Shown here in pieces: positions 43,758-53,514 of a DNA stretch of 64,000 nucleotides. This stretch comes from Clostridium aestuarii (GTDB lineage Bacteria; Bacillota; Clostridia; Clostridiales; Clostridiaceae). A program made the position numbers and the translations under genes. The notes beneath the pieces were generated by a model. That model was given only the letters and a program-made list of their open reading frames with translations, was not told where the DNA came from and did not search any database. Every line of letters starts with the position of its first letter. The stretch's first letter is position 1. Location: positions 310,001 through 374,000 of the forward strand of contig NZ_JAPQER010000002.1 of NCBI RefSeq assembly GCF_026735135.1. The letters are read 5' to 3'.

Positions 43758-43805
43758 TTATTTTAGGTCTAACCTCAAATAACTATTTTTAAAAGTTGGA
43801 TCCAT
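43758..43805 (-). CDS. Possible 15-residue peptide
   Basis: The minus strand reads MDPTFKNSYLRLDLK from ATG 43805, preceded by an excellent AGAGGTGATTAGC site and followed 35 bases later by a hairpin terminator. The peptide is not hydrophobic, so it is unlike type I toxins. It could be a leader or signalling peptide, or only look like a gene. Confidence 0.35.
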   Translation of the reverse strand: MDPTFKNSYLRLDLK

Positions 43806-44057
43806 TGCTAATCACCTCTCTATGTTTATATCATGTGCAGAGTAAAAGTTTAATATACTGGTAAATAAAAGAATAATTAAATTTCCTAAAATAAATAGTC
43901 TTTTACAAAGAGTACATTTTATTTAAAAAATGTGGCTTTATTTATAGTAATATATTCAAACGATTTATACATACTAATATTAGTTAATATTAAATCCAGA
44001 TAGAAATATTACTATAACGGTGTAGATAAAAATACTATTTTTGAGGAGAGTTTTGAA

Positions 44058-44954
44058 ATGGCAAATGTAAAAAAAGATAAAAAAAGAAAAAAACATGGAA
44101 AGATTATTATAGGAATCATAATAGCAGCGATAGCTATGAGTATAATTTTTATTTTGCCTAATCGTATGCGTAACAACATTGAAAATTCATATAAGACTGA
44201 AACAATGAAAAAAAGGGATATAGTCAATTATTATAGTTTTTCTGGAGTTGTAGAAAGCAAAAATCGTGAAAATATTATAGCAAAGGAAATGATGCAGATT
44301 AAAGAAATTGTTGTAAAGGAAGGAGATAAAGTAAAAAAAGACGATGTAGTTATTAAAGCTAGTAATAATATTAAAATAAAAGCAGATATAGATGGAGAAA
44401 TTTCTAAAATATATCTTGATGAAAATGCTCAAGTTTTAGGTGGCACAAAATTAGTAGATATAGTGGATTATGATAATCTGCAAGTAAGCATAAAAGTTGA
44501 TGAGTATGATATTTCTTCCATAAAGATAGCCCAAGAGGTAGATGTTTATATTGATAGTATAGGAAAGATGATAAAAGGAGTAATAACAAAAATTTCAAGA
44601 GAAGCTACAAATATTAATGGTGTATCCTATTTTACAGCAAACATTGATTTACAAAACGATAAAGACGTACGTGTAGGTATGAATGCAGAATCAAAAATGC
44701 TCAATGAGAAGGCTGAAAATGTTTTGACACTCTCAATTGAAGCGTTGCAATTTAACCAAGAAAATGAACCATATGTTTTTATAAAAGGAGATAAAGGCAT
44801 TCCAACAGAAAGAGAAATTAAAGTCGGTATAAATGATGGATTATTCGTTGAAATTAAATCTGGCATATCTTCAGAGGAAATCGTAATGATACCTAAAAAA
44901 GCAACAAACTCTGGAGGTGAATTCAGACCGCCATTTGCAGGAGGTAATAAATAA
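44058..44954 (+). CDS. Membrane fusion / HlyD-family adaptor of a MacAB-like exporter
   Basis: A 298-residue protein. The N-terminal membrane anchor (IIIGIIIAAIAMSIIFIL) follows a very basic start. A lipoyl-like hairpin (IKEIVVKEGDKVKKDDVVIKA, then IKADIDGEISKIYLDENAQV) and a beta-barrel domain follow. In Gram-positives such adaptors work with MacB-type ABC transporters to export peptides or drugs. The stop overlaps the ATPase start (A of TAATG at 44954). Confidence 0.85.
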   Translation: MANVKKDKKRKKHGKIIIGIIIAAIAMSIIFILPNRMRNNIENSYKTETMKKRDIVNYYSFSGVVESKNRENIIAKEMMQIKEIVVKEGDKVKKDDVVIKASNNIKIKADIDGEISKIYLDENAQVLGGTKLVDIVDYDNLQVSIKVDEYDISSIKIAQEVDVYIDSIGKMIKGVITKISREATNINGVSYFTANIDLQNDKDVRVGMNAESKMLNEKAENVLTLSIEALQFNQENEPYVFIKGDKGIPTEREIKVGINDGLFVEIKSGISSEEIVMIPKKATNSGGEFRPPFAGGNK

Positions 44955-45643
44955 TGGGAAACCACATACTTGAGATGAAGAATATAGTGAAGATTTATTC
45001 AATGGGTGAAGAAAACCATAAAGTACTTCATGATGTTGAATTATATATTAATCCTGGAGAATTTTTATCAGTAGTTGGACCATCGGGATCAGGTAAATCA
45101 ACCCTTATGAATATTATAGGCTGTCTTGATACCCCAACAAGCGGTCAATATATACTATCTGGTAATGAGGTTTCAGGACTTGATGAAGTTGAACTAGCAA
45201 GGATAAGAAACAAAGAAATAGGTTTTATATTTCAACAGTTTCAACTGCTTCCACGTCTCTCAGCACTTGATAATGTTATGCTTCCACTAGTATATGCAGG
45301 AGTTCCTGAAAAAAAGAGAAAAGAAAAAGCAAATGAGATGTTAATTAGAGTTGGGTTGGAAGATAAAATAAAAAATCGTCCAAATCAATTATCAGGAGGA
45401 CAGCAACAAAGAGTGGCAATTGCAAGAGCTTTGGTAACAGAACCTACAATACTCCTTGCAGATGAACCAACGGGAGCTTTGGATCAGAAAACAGGATATC
45501 AGATAATGAAGCTTTTTAAGGAATTACATGCGGAAGGAAAGACTGTTATTATGATAACCCATGATATAGATATTGCTAAAAATGCTAGTAGGATAGTGCA
45601 TATTTTAGATGGTAAACTAGGAGAAGGTGAAAAATATGTTTAA
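44954..45643 (+). CDS. ABC transporter ATP-binding protein (MacB/LolD type)
   Basis: 229 residues. Walker A is GPSGSGKST, the Q-loop is FIFQQFQLLPRLSA, the signature LSGGQQQRVAIARAL and Walker B ILLADEPTGALD. The H-loop is MITHD. It energises the exporter formed with the flanking adaptor and permease. The permease start lies 8 bases before this gene's stop. Confidence 0.95.
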   Translation: MGNHILEMKNIVKIYSMGEENHKVLHDVELYINPGEFLSVVGPSGSGKSTLMNIIGCLDTPTSGQYILSGNEVSGLDEVELARIRNKEIGFIFQQFQLLPRLSALDNVMLPLVYAGVPEKKRKEKANEMLIRVGLEDKIKNRPNQLSGGQQQRVAIARALVTEPTILLADEPTGALDQKTGYQIMKLFKELHAEGKTVIMITHDIDIAKNASRIVHILDGKLGEGEKYV

Positions 45644-46808
45644 AGATAATTTGAAAATGGCTTGGGAAAATATTATCAACAACAAGATGAGATCATTCCT
45701 AACCATGCTAGGAATTGTCATAGGCGTTGCCTCAATTATAGCCTTAATAACAATTGTAAAAGGTGCAACAGATAGTATTACAGATCAAATCTCATCGTTT
45801 GGTGCAAATAAAATAATTGTGCACATACAGGGAACTCAATTAAAACCAGGACTCTTAGATAGGGATATAAAAAATCTAGAGAAAATTGATAATATAATTG
45901 GAGTATCTCAAACATTAAATGAAAAATCAAATATTGTATATAATAAAAAAGTTTATGAAAATGTTGTTGTTCAAGGAAAAAACGATGTCTATTTTTCACA
46001 AACTGAGGACCTAATTAAATTAGGAAGAGGAATAAATATACTGGACATAAATGGAGAAAATAGGGTTTGCTTGATTGGTACTGACATTGAAAAAGAACTT
46101 TTTTATGGTATTAATCCTATAAGTAAAAAAATGAAAATTGGTGGCGTAACATATACAGTTATTGGAACACTACAGGAATCGCAGGGATTTTCACTAAGTA
46201 ATAATAACAAAGCAGTAATAATTCCATATACAACAGCCATGAATTATTTTGGTACTCGCTATATAAATAGTCTTGATGTATACATGGAAGATGGAGAAAT
46301 GTCAGATATTACAACAAAAAACATAGAGTCTTTGCTAAAAGTTTCATTCAACAACAAAGATAATGCTTTTTCTGTATCTAATATGCAAAGTATGATTGAC
46401 AGTATTGAGAATATGACGGGTATGATGAGTATGCTTCTTGGAGGAATAGCAGCAATCTCTCTTCTTGTAGGTGGCATAGGAATAATGAATATGATGTTGG
46501 TATCTGTTACAGAGAGAACAACGGAAATCGGACTTAGAAAAGCCCTTGGTGCAGAACCAAGAAGAATACAGGAACAATTTTTAATAGAATCAGTGGTACT
46601 ATCCTTAGTAGGAGGTATAGTTGGTCTTGTAGTAGGAGCTATACTTGCATATTTAGTTAGCATTTTATTAAACAATCCATTTACATTATCATATTCAACT
46701 GTTCTATTAGCAATTGGCTTCTCTGGTGGTGTGGGGATTATATTTGGAATTACACCAGCAAGAAAAGCTTCAAGATTGAATCCAATTGATGCACTTAGAA
46801 GTGTTTAA
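45636..46808 (+). CDS. ABC transporter permease (MacB/FtsX type)
   Basis: A 390-residue permease. An N-terminal membrane helix (MLGIVIGVASIIALITIV) is followed by a large extracytoplasmic MacB core domain (about residues 45-260). Three C-terminal helices carry GIMNMMLVSVTERTTEIGLRKALGA, the FtsX-domain signature, and the tail reads GITPARKASRLNPIDALR. I chose ATG 45636, preceded by GGTGA, over GTG 45627. The last codons form part of a terminator hairpin. Confidence 0.93.
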   Translation: MFKDNLKMAWENIINNKMRSFLTMLGIVIGVASIIALITIVKGATDSITDQISSFGANKIIVHIQGTQLKPGLLDRDIKNLEKIDNIIGVSQTLNEKSNIVYNKKVYENVVVQGKNDVYFSQTEDLIKLGRGINILDINGENRVCLIGTDIEKELFYGINPISKKMKIGGVTYTVIGTLQESQGFSLSNNNKAVIIPYTTAMNYFGTRYINSLDVYMEDGEMSDITTKNIESLLKVSFNNKDNAFSVSNMQSMIDSIENMTGMMSMLLGGIAAISLLVGGIGIMNMMLVSVTERTTEIGLRKALGAEPRRIQEQFLIESVVLSLVGGIVGLVVGAILAYLVSILLNNPFTLSYSTVLLAIGFSGGVGIIFGITPARKASRLNPIDALRSV

Positions 46809-46829
46809 TTAAAAACACTTCTAACTTTT
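46795..46829 (+). terminator. Terminator of the export operon
   Basis: TTAGAAGTGTTT (46795-46806) pairs with AAACACTTCTAA (46813-46824) over the stop codon, followed by CTTTTC. The T-run is weak. Confidence 0.5.
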
Positions 46830-46889
46830 CATTAGACATTTCAATTTATGTTATAATTAAATGTAAATTCAAATTAATAGGGTGAGAAT

Positions 46890-49800
46890 ATGTTAAGTGA
46901 AAATATGTTATTACAAATATTTAATGAGGAGACTAGTGGTAAAAACCACTCCAAAGGACAAAGAGTTCTTAATAATGATCTGGTTTCTTCTTTGGATATT
47001 ACCAGTGAAGACAATTTAATATGTATAGATGGCAATGTGATTTCGGAGAATCTATTTAATAAATATAACACAAAAATTGAGATGGATGGAGATACGAAGA
47101 GTATTTTTTCTACTTATTGCAGTTGTTTAGATTATGAAAAGAATGAGTTTAAAAAAAACAATTATTGTTGTAAGCATTTAGTTGCTACTTTTTATAAAGC
47201 ATTGGGGCAATTAGTTAAGCATCCTCTTTTAAAAGAAACTGACATCTTATTTGAGAATAAAAGTAATATTTTATCTATGCTTCTAGACGATGAAAAACAT
47301 AAGGATGAAATTAAAATAGAGGTTTATATAAATAAAAATCAATGGAGTGATAAGATATCAGCTGAATTTAAAATAGGACTCAAATCCATTAGTTCAAGTA
47401 GTTTATATATTTTAAAGGATATTGATAATTTTTTAGTATCGTATCATAATAAATTTGCTATAAAATATAGCAAAAACTTTACTTTCGATATAAAAAATCA
47501 AAGATTAAGTACAAAAGATAGAAGACTTATTGATTTTATTGAAATGCTAAAGGAAATGGATGGAATTCAAAAGTCATCCAATAGGAATAGAGATAAGTGT
47601 GTCCAAGGAAAGTATGTAAATATTCCTAAATATTTAGTTAGAGAATTTTTTCAGATTATAAATAAACATAGAGTGTATTTAAGTGAGGGATTTTTTTATA
47701 GAGATATTGATACTGAAATTTTAAATGAGATACCACCTATAAATTTTGATTTAAAAACCATAAAGGGAAATTATGTTCTGAAATCTCCAGAAGGGATGCC
47801 TATGGTTTTAGGTTCTAAAAATGATGTTTTCTTGTATGGTACAACAATATATATTCCAGAGTATGAGTTCTGTTACAAGATAAGCCCATATCTTAAAATA
47901 TTTGATAAGGGAAATGTTATAACTATGGGTAGGAAAGAGGAAGAAACGATATTAAGAAAATTAATTCCAGATCTTAATATGTTGTCCACTAATGTTACTT
48001 TATCTAAATCTATAAAGAATAAAATAGTTATGGGTGAATGTGTATTTAATTTTTATTTTGATCAAAATGGGAAAAATATTACACTAATATTAAAGGTTAA
48101 GTATGAAAATTATGAATTTAATATATTTGATGATTGTCAGGAGAAAATTATATATAGGGACTCTAAGAAAGAAGCACATGTAATTAACCTTCTCAGCTCA
48201 TTAGGTTTTCACGAGATAAAGGAGAAATTTTATTTTACAAATGGCGACGATTATATATTTAGATTTTTCAAAAGTGAAATAGGAAGACTTCAAGAAATAG
48301 GAGAGGTTTATTACTCAGAAAATTTCAAGGGGTTAAAGTCTTTAGGTACAAAGGGAATTAAGGGAGATATTAAAGCGGGGAAATATAACTACTTTGAAAT
48401 GAATTTTAAAATAGGGGATATTCCATCACAGGAAACTACAGAGATATTAAGGGCATTTAGAAATAACCTTAAATATTATAAGCTTAAAAGTGGTGAGTAT
48501 CTTGATTTAGAAGAATTAGAACTTAATAAGTTTTTGAAACTTTTAGATGTGGTTTCTACTAAGGATATAAATGAGAATCATATTGAAATAGCTAAGAACA
48601 AAGGGGCATTCATACATGGTTATTTAGAAGAAAATAATATCAGATATATAAAAGGAAAAAAAGAACTAAAAGAAATAAAGGATAAGTTCAAGAATATAGA
48701 TAAGTTGAAATTTGAAGAACCAGTAGAGTTAAATGGAAAACTTAGAAAGTATCAAAAAGTGGGTTATAATTGGCTTAAGACATTAGATTATTTAGGGTTT
48801 GGTGGAATTTTAGGGGATGAGATGGGGCTTGGTAAAACCCTTCAAACCATTACCTTTTTACTATCCAATAAAGGGAGTAAATCCTTGATTGTAGCTCCAA
48901 CATCATTAATATATAACTGGGTAAGCGAGTTTCAAAAATTTGCACCAACTTTAAGGGTAGTGGCTGCAAACGGGTCAAAAGAAGAGAGAAAAGTGCTAAT
49001 AAAGAACATAGAAAATTATGATGTAATTGTAACAACTTATAACTTAGCAAAGAGGGATTTAGAAGGATATAAGAAGATAGATTTTGATTATTGTATATTG
49101 GATGAAGCCCAATATATAAAAAATCCTCACTCTCAAAATGCACAAGCCATGAAGGAGATAAAAGCAAGGAATAGATTTGCTTTATCAGGTACTCCTATAG
49201 AAAACTCTCTTATGGAATTATGGTCTATATTTGATTTTATAATGCAAGGATATTTATATGATGAGAAGCGATTTAGCGTAAGATATCATAAAAAACTTAA
49301 AGAGAGTCCAGAAGTATTAGTAGAGTTAAATAAACTTATAAAACCATTTATTCTTAGAAGAAGAAAAAAGGATGTTTTAAAGGAATTACCTGATAAGATA
49401 GAAAAAACACTTATGGTTACCATGGATGACGAACAGAAAAAAGTTTATGGAACCTATGCAAACCATGCATTAGATCTTATTGAGAAGAAGGTAAAGGAGC
49501 ATGAGTTTAAAAGTAGCAAGATAGAAATTCTTGCTTATATAACTAAGTTAAGACAATTATGTCTAGATCCTTCTGTTTTAATGAATGAATATACTGGTGG
49601 AAGTGGAAAAATAGAAGCTTTAGTGGAACTTCTTCATAAGAGTATAGAAGAGGGTCATAGAATGCTTATTTTCTCTCAATTTACATCAGTTCTTAAAAAT
49701 ATAAATAGAAGACTCGATAAAGAAGGAATATCGTATAGCTATCTAGATGGTTCAATACCTTCATCAAAGAGAATGAAGATGGTAAAAGATTTCAATGAAG

Positions 49801-50126
49801 GGGAGAATTCTGCATTTTTAATAAGCTTAAAGGCTGGTGGAACAGGACTTAATCTAACATCTGCAGATGTAGTAGTCCACTTTGATCCTTGGTGGAACCC
49901 AGCTGTGGAAGAACAGGCTACAGACAGAGCACATAGAATAGGACAAAAGAATGTTGTACAAGTAATAAAAATTATAGCTAAGGGCACTATTGAGGAAAAA
50001 ATCATAGCTCTACAAGAAGAAAAGAAAAAGCTTATATCAGAACTAATGGGAGATGAATTGTCTAGTGGTGAGAGTTTTGGAACTTTAAGTGATGAAGAAA
50101 TTCTTGGGTTGTTTGATATGGAGTAA
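46890..50126 (+). CDS. SNF2-family DEAD/DEAH helicase with SWIM zinc finger
   Basis: A 1078-residue protein. The SWIM finger is YCSCLDYEKNEFKKNNYCCKH-type (residues 75-97, CxCx(n)CxH). A SNF2 helicase-associated bacterial domain fills the middle. The C-terminal SNF2 ATPase has GDEMGLGKTLQT (near 644), LDEAQYIKN, LSGTPIENS, GTGLNLTSADVVVHFDPWWNP and TDRAHRIGQ. Such enzymes probably remodel RNA polymerase or nucleoprotein. It has a GGGTGAG site. It is monocistronic and convergent with the DEAD-box gene. Confidence 0.92.
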   Translation: MLSENMLLQIFNEETSGKNHSKGQRVLNNDLVSSLDITSEDNLICIDGNVISENLFNKYNTKIEMDGDTKSIFSTYCSCLDYEKNEFKKNNYCCKHLVATFYKALGQLVKHPLLKETDILFENKSNILSMLLDDEKHKDEIKIEVYINKNQWSDKISAEFKIGLKSISSSSLYILKDIDNFLVSYHNKFAIKYSKNFTFDIKNQRLSTKDRRLIDFIEMLKEMDGIQKSSNRNRDKCVQGKYVNIPKYLVREFFQIINKHRVYLSEGFFYRDIDTEILNEIPPINFDLKTIKGNYVLKSPEGMPMVLGSKNDVFLYGTTIYIPEYEFCYKISPYLKIFDKGNVITMGRKEEETILRKLIPDLNMLSTNVTLSKSIKNKIVMGECVFNFYFDQNGKNITLILKVKYENYEFNIFDDCQEKIIYRDSKKEAHVINLLSSLGFHEIKEKFYFTNGDDYIFRFFKSEIGRLQEIGEVYYSENFKGLKSLGTKGIKGDIKAGKYNYFEMNFKIGDIPSQETTEILRAFRNNLKYYKLKSGEYLDLEELELNKFLKLLDVVSTKDINENHIEIAKNKGAFIHGYLEENNIRYIKGKKELKEIKDKFKNIDKLKFEEPVELNGKLRKYQKVGYNWLKTLDYLGFGGILGDEMGLGKTLQTITFLLSNKGSKSLIVAPTSLIYNWVSEFQKFAPTLRVVAANGSKEERKVLIKNIENYDVIVTTYNLAKRDLEGYKKIDFDYCILDEAQYIKNPHSQNAQAMKEIKARNRFALSGTPIENSLMELWSIFDFIMQGYLYDEKRFSVRYHKKLKESPEVLVELNKLIKPFILRRRKKDVLKELPDKIEKTLMVTMDDEQKKVYGTYANHALDLIEKKVKEHEFKSSKIEILAYITKLRQLCLDPSVLMNEYTGGSGKIEALVELLHKSIEEGHRMLIFSQFTSVLKNINRRLDKEGISYSYLDGSIPSSKRMKMVKDFNEGENSAFLISLKAGGTGLNLTSADVVVHFDPWWNPAVEEQATDRAHRIGQKNVVQVIKIIAKGTIEEKIIALQEEKKKLISELMGDELSSGESFGTLSDEEILGLFDME

Positions 50127-50155
50127 TGAAAATATTTAATCTACTTATTAAAGCA

Positions 50156-50191
50156 AAAAATATCATGAGAAATTCTTCTCATGATATTTTT
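50156..50191. terminator. Bidirectional terminator between SNF2 and DEAD-box genes
   Basis: A perfect 16-bp stem (50156-50171 with 50176-50191), loop ATTC, with A-run and T-run at its ends. Confidence 0.88.
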
Positions 50192-50202
50192 GATGTTTGT
50201 TT

Positions 50203-51447
50203 CTATTTTGGTAACTTATTTTTTCTTCTACTAGAATTTCGGTTTTTACTATATTTTTTTGTAGAAGTATTTTTAACAGTTTTTTTCTTTGCTATTGGTG
50301 TACTACCAGCAATTATTTTGTAAGGATGCTCTTCTATTAATGGTATGGTTTTACGTATAAGTTTTTCAATATCATTAAGATGTTCTTTTTCTTCCTCATC
50401 ACAGAAAGAGATTGCAGCCCCTTTTAATCCAGCCCTTCCAGTACGCCCAATCCTATGAACATAGGTTTCAGGCACTTCAGGTAAGTCAAAATTAATTACA
50501 TGAGATAATTCATGTACATCAATACCTCTTGCTGCTATATCCGTTGCTACCAAAACCCTTATTTTCCCTTCCTTGAAATTATTTAAGGCACGTTGTCTCG
50601 CGTTCTGTGATTTATTGCCATGAATAGCTTCAGCCTCTATTCCTGCTTTAATAAGATCGTTTGTAATTCCATTTGCACCACGTTTTGTTCTTGAAAACAC
50701 CAAAACAGAATCTATAGACTCGTCTTTTAATAAATGCTTAAGTAAAGATTTTTTATGTTTTTTACGAACAAAATATACTTCTTGTGTAATTGTATCTACT
50801 GTAGATGAAACAGGTGTAACTTCTACTTTCACTGGATCTTTCACAATAGAATCTACTAATTTTGATATTTCTTTTGGCATAGTTGCAGAGAACAACATAG
50901 TTTGTCTGATTTTGGGTAGCTGTGCTATTATTCTTTTTACGTCATGAATCATACCCATATCCAACATACGATCAGCCTCGTCAAGCACAAAATACTTTAC
51001 ATTACATAAGTCAATATATTTCTGATTAAATAGGTCAAGCATTCTTCCAGGAGTTGCAATTAGTATATCTACTCCTGCTTTAAGTGCATTTGTTTGAGGT
51101 TTTTGTGATACTCCACCAAAAATAACTATATTTTTAAGATTTACGTATTTACCATAAGATGTAAAACTTTCTCCTATCTGAATAGCCAATTCTCTAGTAG
51201 GAGCTAATATCAAAGCTCTGATAGGTTTAGGACCTTTTTTAACTATTTTTTCATTAGAAAGATTTTGCAATAACGGAATAGCAAAAGCTGCTGTTTTTCC
51301 AGTACCAGTTTGTGCACAACCAATAAAATCCTTTCTGTTTAGTATAGTTGGAATAGACTTTTCTTGTATTGGAGTAGTTTTTATATACCCTTGTTCTTTT
51401 AAAGCTTTCTGAATAGGTTCGATTATGTCTAAATTCTCAAATAACAT
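50203..51447 (-). CDS. DEAD-box ATP-dependent RNA helicase (RhlE/CshA-like)
   Basis: A 414-residue protein. The Q motif is GYIKTTPIQEKSIP, motif I CAQTGTGKTAAF, motif II LDEADRMLDMG, motif III FSATMP, and motif VI is HRIGRTGRAG. A short basic C-terminal tail (KKKTVKNTSTKKYSKNRNSS) probably binds RNA. It should unwind structured RNA in ribosome assembly or cold adaptation. It is monocistronic, with a GGAGAAAA site. Confidence 0.95.
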   Translation of the reverse strand: MLFENLDIIEPIQKALKEQGYIKTTPIQEKSIPTILNRKDFIGCAQTGTGKTAAFAIPLLQNLSNEKIVKKGPKPIRALILAPTRELAIQIGESFTSYGKYVNLKNIVIFGGVSQKPQTNALKAGVDILIATPGRMLDLFNQKYIDLCNVKYFVLDEADRMLDMGMIHDVKRIIAQLPKIRQTMLFSATMPKEISKLVDSIVKDPVKVEVTPVSSTVDTITQEVYFVRKKHKKSLLKHLLKDESIDSVLVFSRTKRGANGITNDLIKAGIEAEAIHGNKSQNARQRALNNFKEGKIRVLVATDIAARGIDVHELSHVINFDLPEVPETYVHRIGRTGRAGLKGAAISFCDEEEKEHLNDIEKLIRKTIPLIEEHPYKIIAGSTPIAKKKTVKNTSTKKYSKNRNSSRRKNKLPK

Positions 51448-51740
51448 TTTTTCTCCTTTGTGATTTTAAATTTTAGTATCTATGGTATCAAAAATAAACT
51501 ACCATTCCCTTATTCAGTATAATTGAATTACCACAAAACAACAACTAAGAACGGAATGTTTTCCATCTAATATTCTAAAAGTATTTAAAATTATTTTGTG
51601 AAATATTATAGTAATTTGGTACTTGTATCATATATAATACTATTATATTTAGAAAATGATGAAATTTTTACTAAATGATTAATTTCCTAAAATTGCATTA
51701 CTAATGAATTTGGAATACAATAATTGAGAGGTGATGAAAA

Positions 51741-51962
51741 ATGTCAGATATCAAATATGAAATAAAAGAAACAATAGGAGTAGTTTCAGAATCACCAAAA
51801 GGTTGGACTAAAGAGTTAAACATAATCAGCTGGAATGAAAGAATGCCTAAATTTGATTTAAGAGATTGGGCACCTAAACATGAAAAAATGGGAAAAGGTA
51901 TAACTTTATCAGCTGATGAATTAAAAAAACTTAGAGATCTATTAAATGAGATGGAGTTATAA
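51741..51962 (+). CDS. PC4/YdbC-type ssDNA-binding protein
   Basis: A 73-residue protein. The YdbC/PC4 fold pattern is EIKETIGVVSESPKGWTKELNIISWN, then KFDLRDWAPKHEKMGKGITLSADELKKL. YdbC binds single-stranded DNA or RNA as a dimer. It has a GAGAGGTGATG site. It is followed 72 bases later by ywbE. Confidence 0.9.
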   Translation: MSDIKYEIKETIGVVSESPKGWTKELNIISWNERMPKFDLRDWAPKHEKMGKGITLSADELKKLRDLLNEMEL

Positions 51963-52034
51963 GAATTAAAGAATATAAAAATAAAAATTCCTAAAAATTT
52001 TGAAAGTTAGGAAGTTAAGAAGGAGAATAATAAT

Positions 52035-52226
52035 ATGAATGGAACTATACGAGAAAATATAAAACAAGGTACAAAAGTGAGGGTTGTTCAAAAACAAGAT
52101 CAGCGTTCAGGGAAATTAACAGAGGGTGTGGTTGAAAAGATTCTTACAAACTCACGTAATCATCCTCGTGGTATTAAAGTTATGCTTGATACTGGTATTG
52201 TTGGAAGAGTTAAAGAAATATTATAA
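52035..52226 (+). CDS. ywbE: YwbE family protein
   Basis: A 63-residue basic protein: IRENIKQGTKVRVVQKQDQR, GKLTEGVVEKILTNS and HPRGIKVML with GIVGRVKEI. This is the KOW-like YwbE (DUF2196) family; function unknown, possibly RNA binding. It has an AAGGAGAAT site and is probably co-transcribed with the PC4-like gene. Confidence 0.9.
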   Translation: MNGTIRENIKQGTKVRVVQKQDQRSGKLTEGVVEKILTNSRNHPRGIKVMLDTGIVGRVKEIL

Positions 52227-52235
52227 TATTAGTTT

Positions 52236-52267
52236 GAAGCCCTGGTGGTTTTTACACTTAGGGCTTC
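52236..52267. terminator. Hairpin between ywbE and the coiled-coil gene
   Basis: GAAGCCCT (52236-52243) pairs with AGGGCTTC (52260-52267). No clear T-run follows on either strand. Confidence 0.45.
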
Positions 52268-52293
52268 TGTAACTAGTAATATATAAATTATTT

Positions 52294-53226
52294 CTAACTA
52301 TCTTTTACTAACTTTAATATTTTATTTTCCAAATTTTTATTTTCCGTCATTAATACAAGCTTTTCTTTTTCAATTTCTAGGATTTTTTCAGAATTTTCTT
52401 TTAGCATATTATTTATTTCATTATTTAATTTTTCATTAAATTCTTTTTGTAATCCCACATTTTGTTTTTCAAAATCAATTAAGTTTTTAGAATTTTTTTC
52501 TTTTAAAGCATCTAATGTCTGTAAAATTGTTTTTAATTCAGAATTTAAGTTTTCATTTTTATCTAATAATTTTTCATTTTCTAATTTGAAATTTTTATTT
52601 TCTATTTCAAATTTAGTTACAGCTTTATCTAAATTTTTATTTTCACCAAGTATTTTATTAAAATCAGATAATTTACTTTTTGCTTCATCTACTTGATTAT
52701 ATAGATTTAAAGCTTCTTTTGTAGCTCTAGCATTTTGCTTTTCTAGTTCATTATTTTTTTTAATTAATTCTTTATTCTCTTTTGAAAATTTATCTAAGCT
52801 CTCTTTTAGCTCTTTTACTTTATCGCTTTCATTTAAAATTTTGGTTTTTAAAATTTTTATTTCCTCATTATACCCCATTGATTGTTTTTTAAAATTTTCT
52901 AATTCGTTTATATTTGAATTTTTAGTTTCTATTAAAGATATCTGAGTATTGGCCACAATTTTATTTATTATGGAAAAAACATTATCAAACAATGTTTTTA
53001 AGTCTTTTAGATCAGAAGAAACATCTAAAGTAGAATTGTCCTTATTTGCACTTCTATATGCGTCAATAAGTTTATTAAATACTTCGGATGTAGTTAAATC
53101 TTTGTCCTCCTTCAATTTAATAAAAAACTCTTTGTCTTTTGGTAATATTTTACCAGAAATTCTATCAGCATTCTTGTCTGTTTTAATAGTATTATCTGTA
53201 TTTGAATTAATATTAGTATTATTCAT
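52294..53226 (-). CDS. Coiled-coil protein with ribbon-helix-helix-like N-terminus
   Basis: 310 residues. Residues 25-60 (GKILPKDKEFFIKLKEDKDL then TSEVFNKLIDAYRSA) resemble a ribbon-helix-helix or TubR-like DNA-binding segment. Residues 90-310 are an almost continuous coiled coil (E/K/N/L heptads). The layout recalls KfrA-type or plasmid-borne DNA-binding coiled-coil proteins. It has a GGAGGACTAGT site. It is divergent from a tyrosine recombinase across a cluster of palindromes, which it may bind. Confidence 0.6.
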   Translation of the reverse strand: MNNTNINSNTDNTIKTDKNADRISGKILPKDKEFFIKLKEDKDLTTSEVFNKLIDAYRSANKDNSTLDVSSDLKDLKTLFDNVFSIINKIVANTQISLIETKNSNINELENFKKQSMGYNEEIKILKTKILNESDKVKELKESLDKFSKENKELIKKNNELEKQNARATKEALNLYNQVDEAKSKLSDFNKILGENKNLDKAVTKFEIENKNFKLENEKLLDKNENLNSELKTILQTLDALKEKNSKNLIDFEKQNVGLQKEFNEKLNNEINNMLKENSEKILEIEKEKLVLMTENKNLENKILKLVKDS

Positions 53227-53290
53227 ACTAGTCCTCCTTTATGTAAACAAATATTATTATATCACAAAAATTCCAATGAGTGATAAATTT

Positions 53291-53450
53291 ATTAACTAGT
53301 TATAACCTAAGTTATAACTAGTTAATAATAATGGTTATAACTAGTTATAACCATTATTATTTGTTATAAATAAATTATAACAAATAAACTATTAAAAGTA
53401 AAACATAAAATAATAATAACGTCGCGAAATATAGATTTCGCGACGTTATT
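53291..53450. repeat. Cluster of four palindromes with repeated GTTATAAC
   Basis: Four inverted repeats lie in 160 bases. (1) 53291-53306 with 53311-53326, 16 bp. (2) 53326-53359, a perfect 34-base palindrome. (3) 53357-53369 with 53375-53387, 13 bp. (4) 53415-53430 with 53435-53450, 16 bp containing CGTCGCG. GTTATAAC occurs four times and two near-copies are in palindrome 3. It looks like an operator, a partition site or a recombinase site. Confidence 0.85.
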
Positions 53451-53514
53451 TGTAAAACACTAGTTAGTGTGGTATAATTTATAAGAAAAATTGATATTTT
53501 TAGGGGAGATATAC

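Larger units (their letters stand above)
43633..44057. other. Intergenic region between ncRNA copy 1 and the export operon
   Basis: About 425 bases. The first 40 continue the repeat shared with copy 2. Then come a minus-strand terminator hairpin (43699-43724) and a 15-codon minus-strand frame (43758-43805). AT-rich promoter DNA for the export operon follows. Nothing else was recognised. Confidence 0.5.

Noticed and set aside
53415..53450. dif site
   Set aside because: The palindrome AATAACGTCGCG lacks the XerC/XerD half-site consensus and 6-bp centre of Firmicute dif sites.
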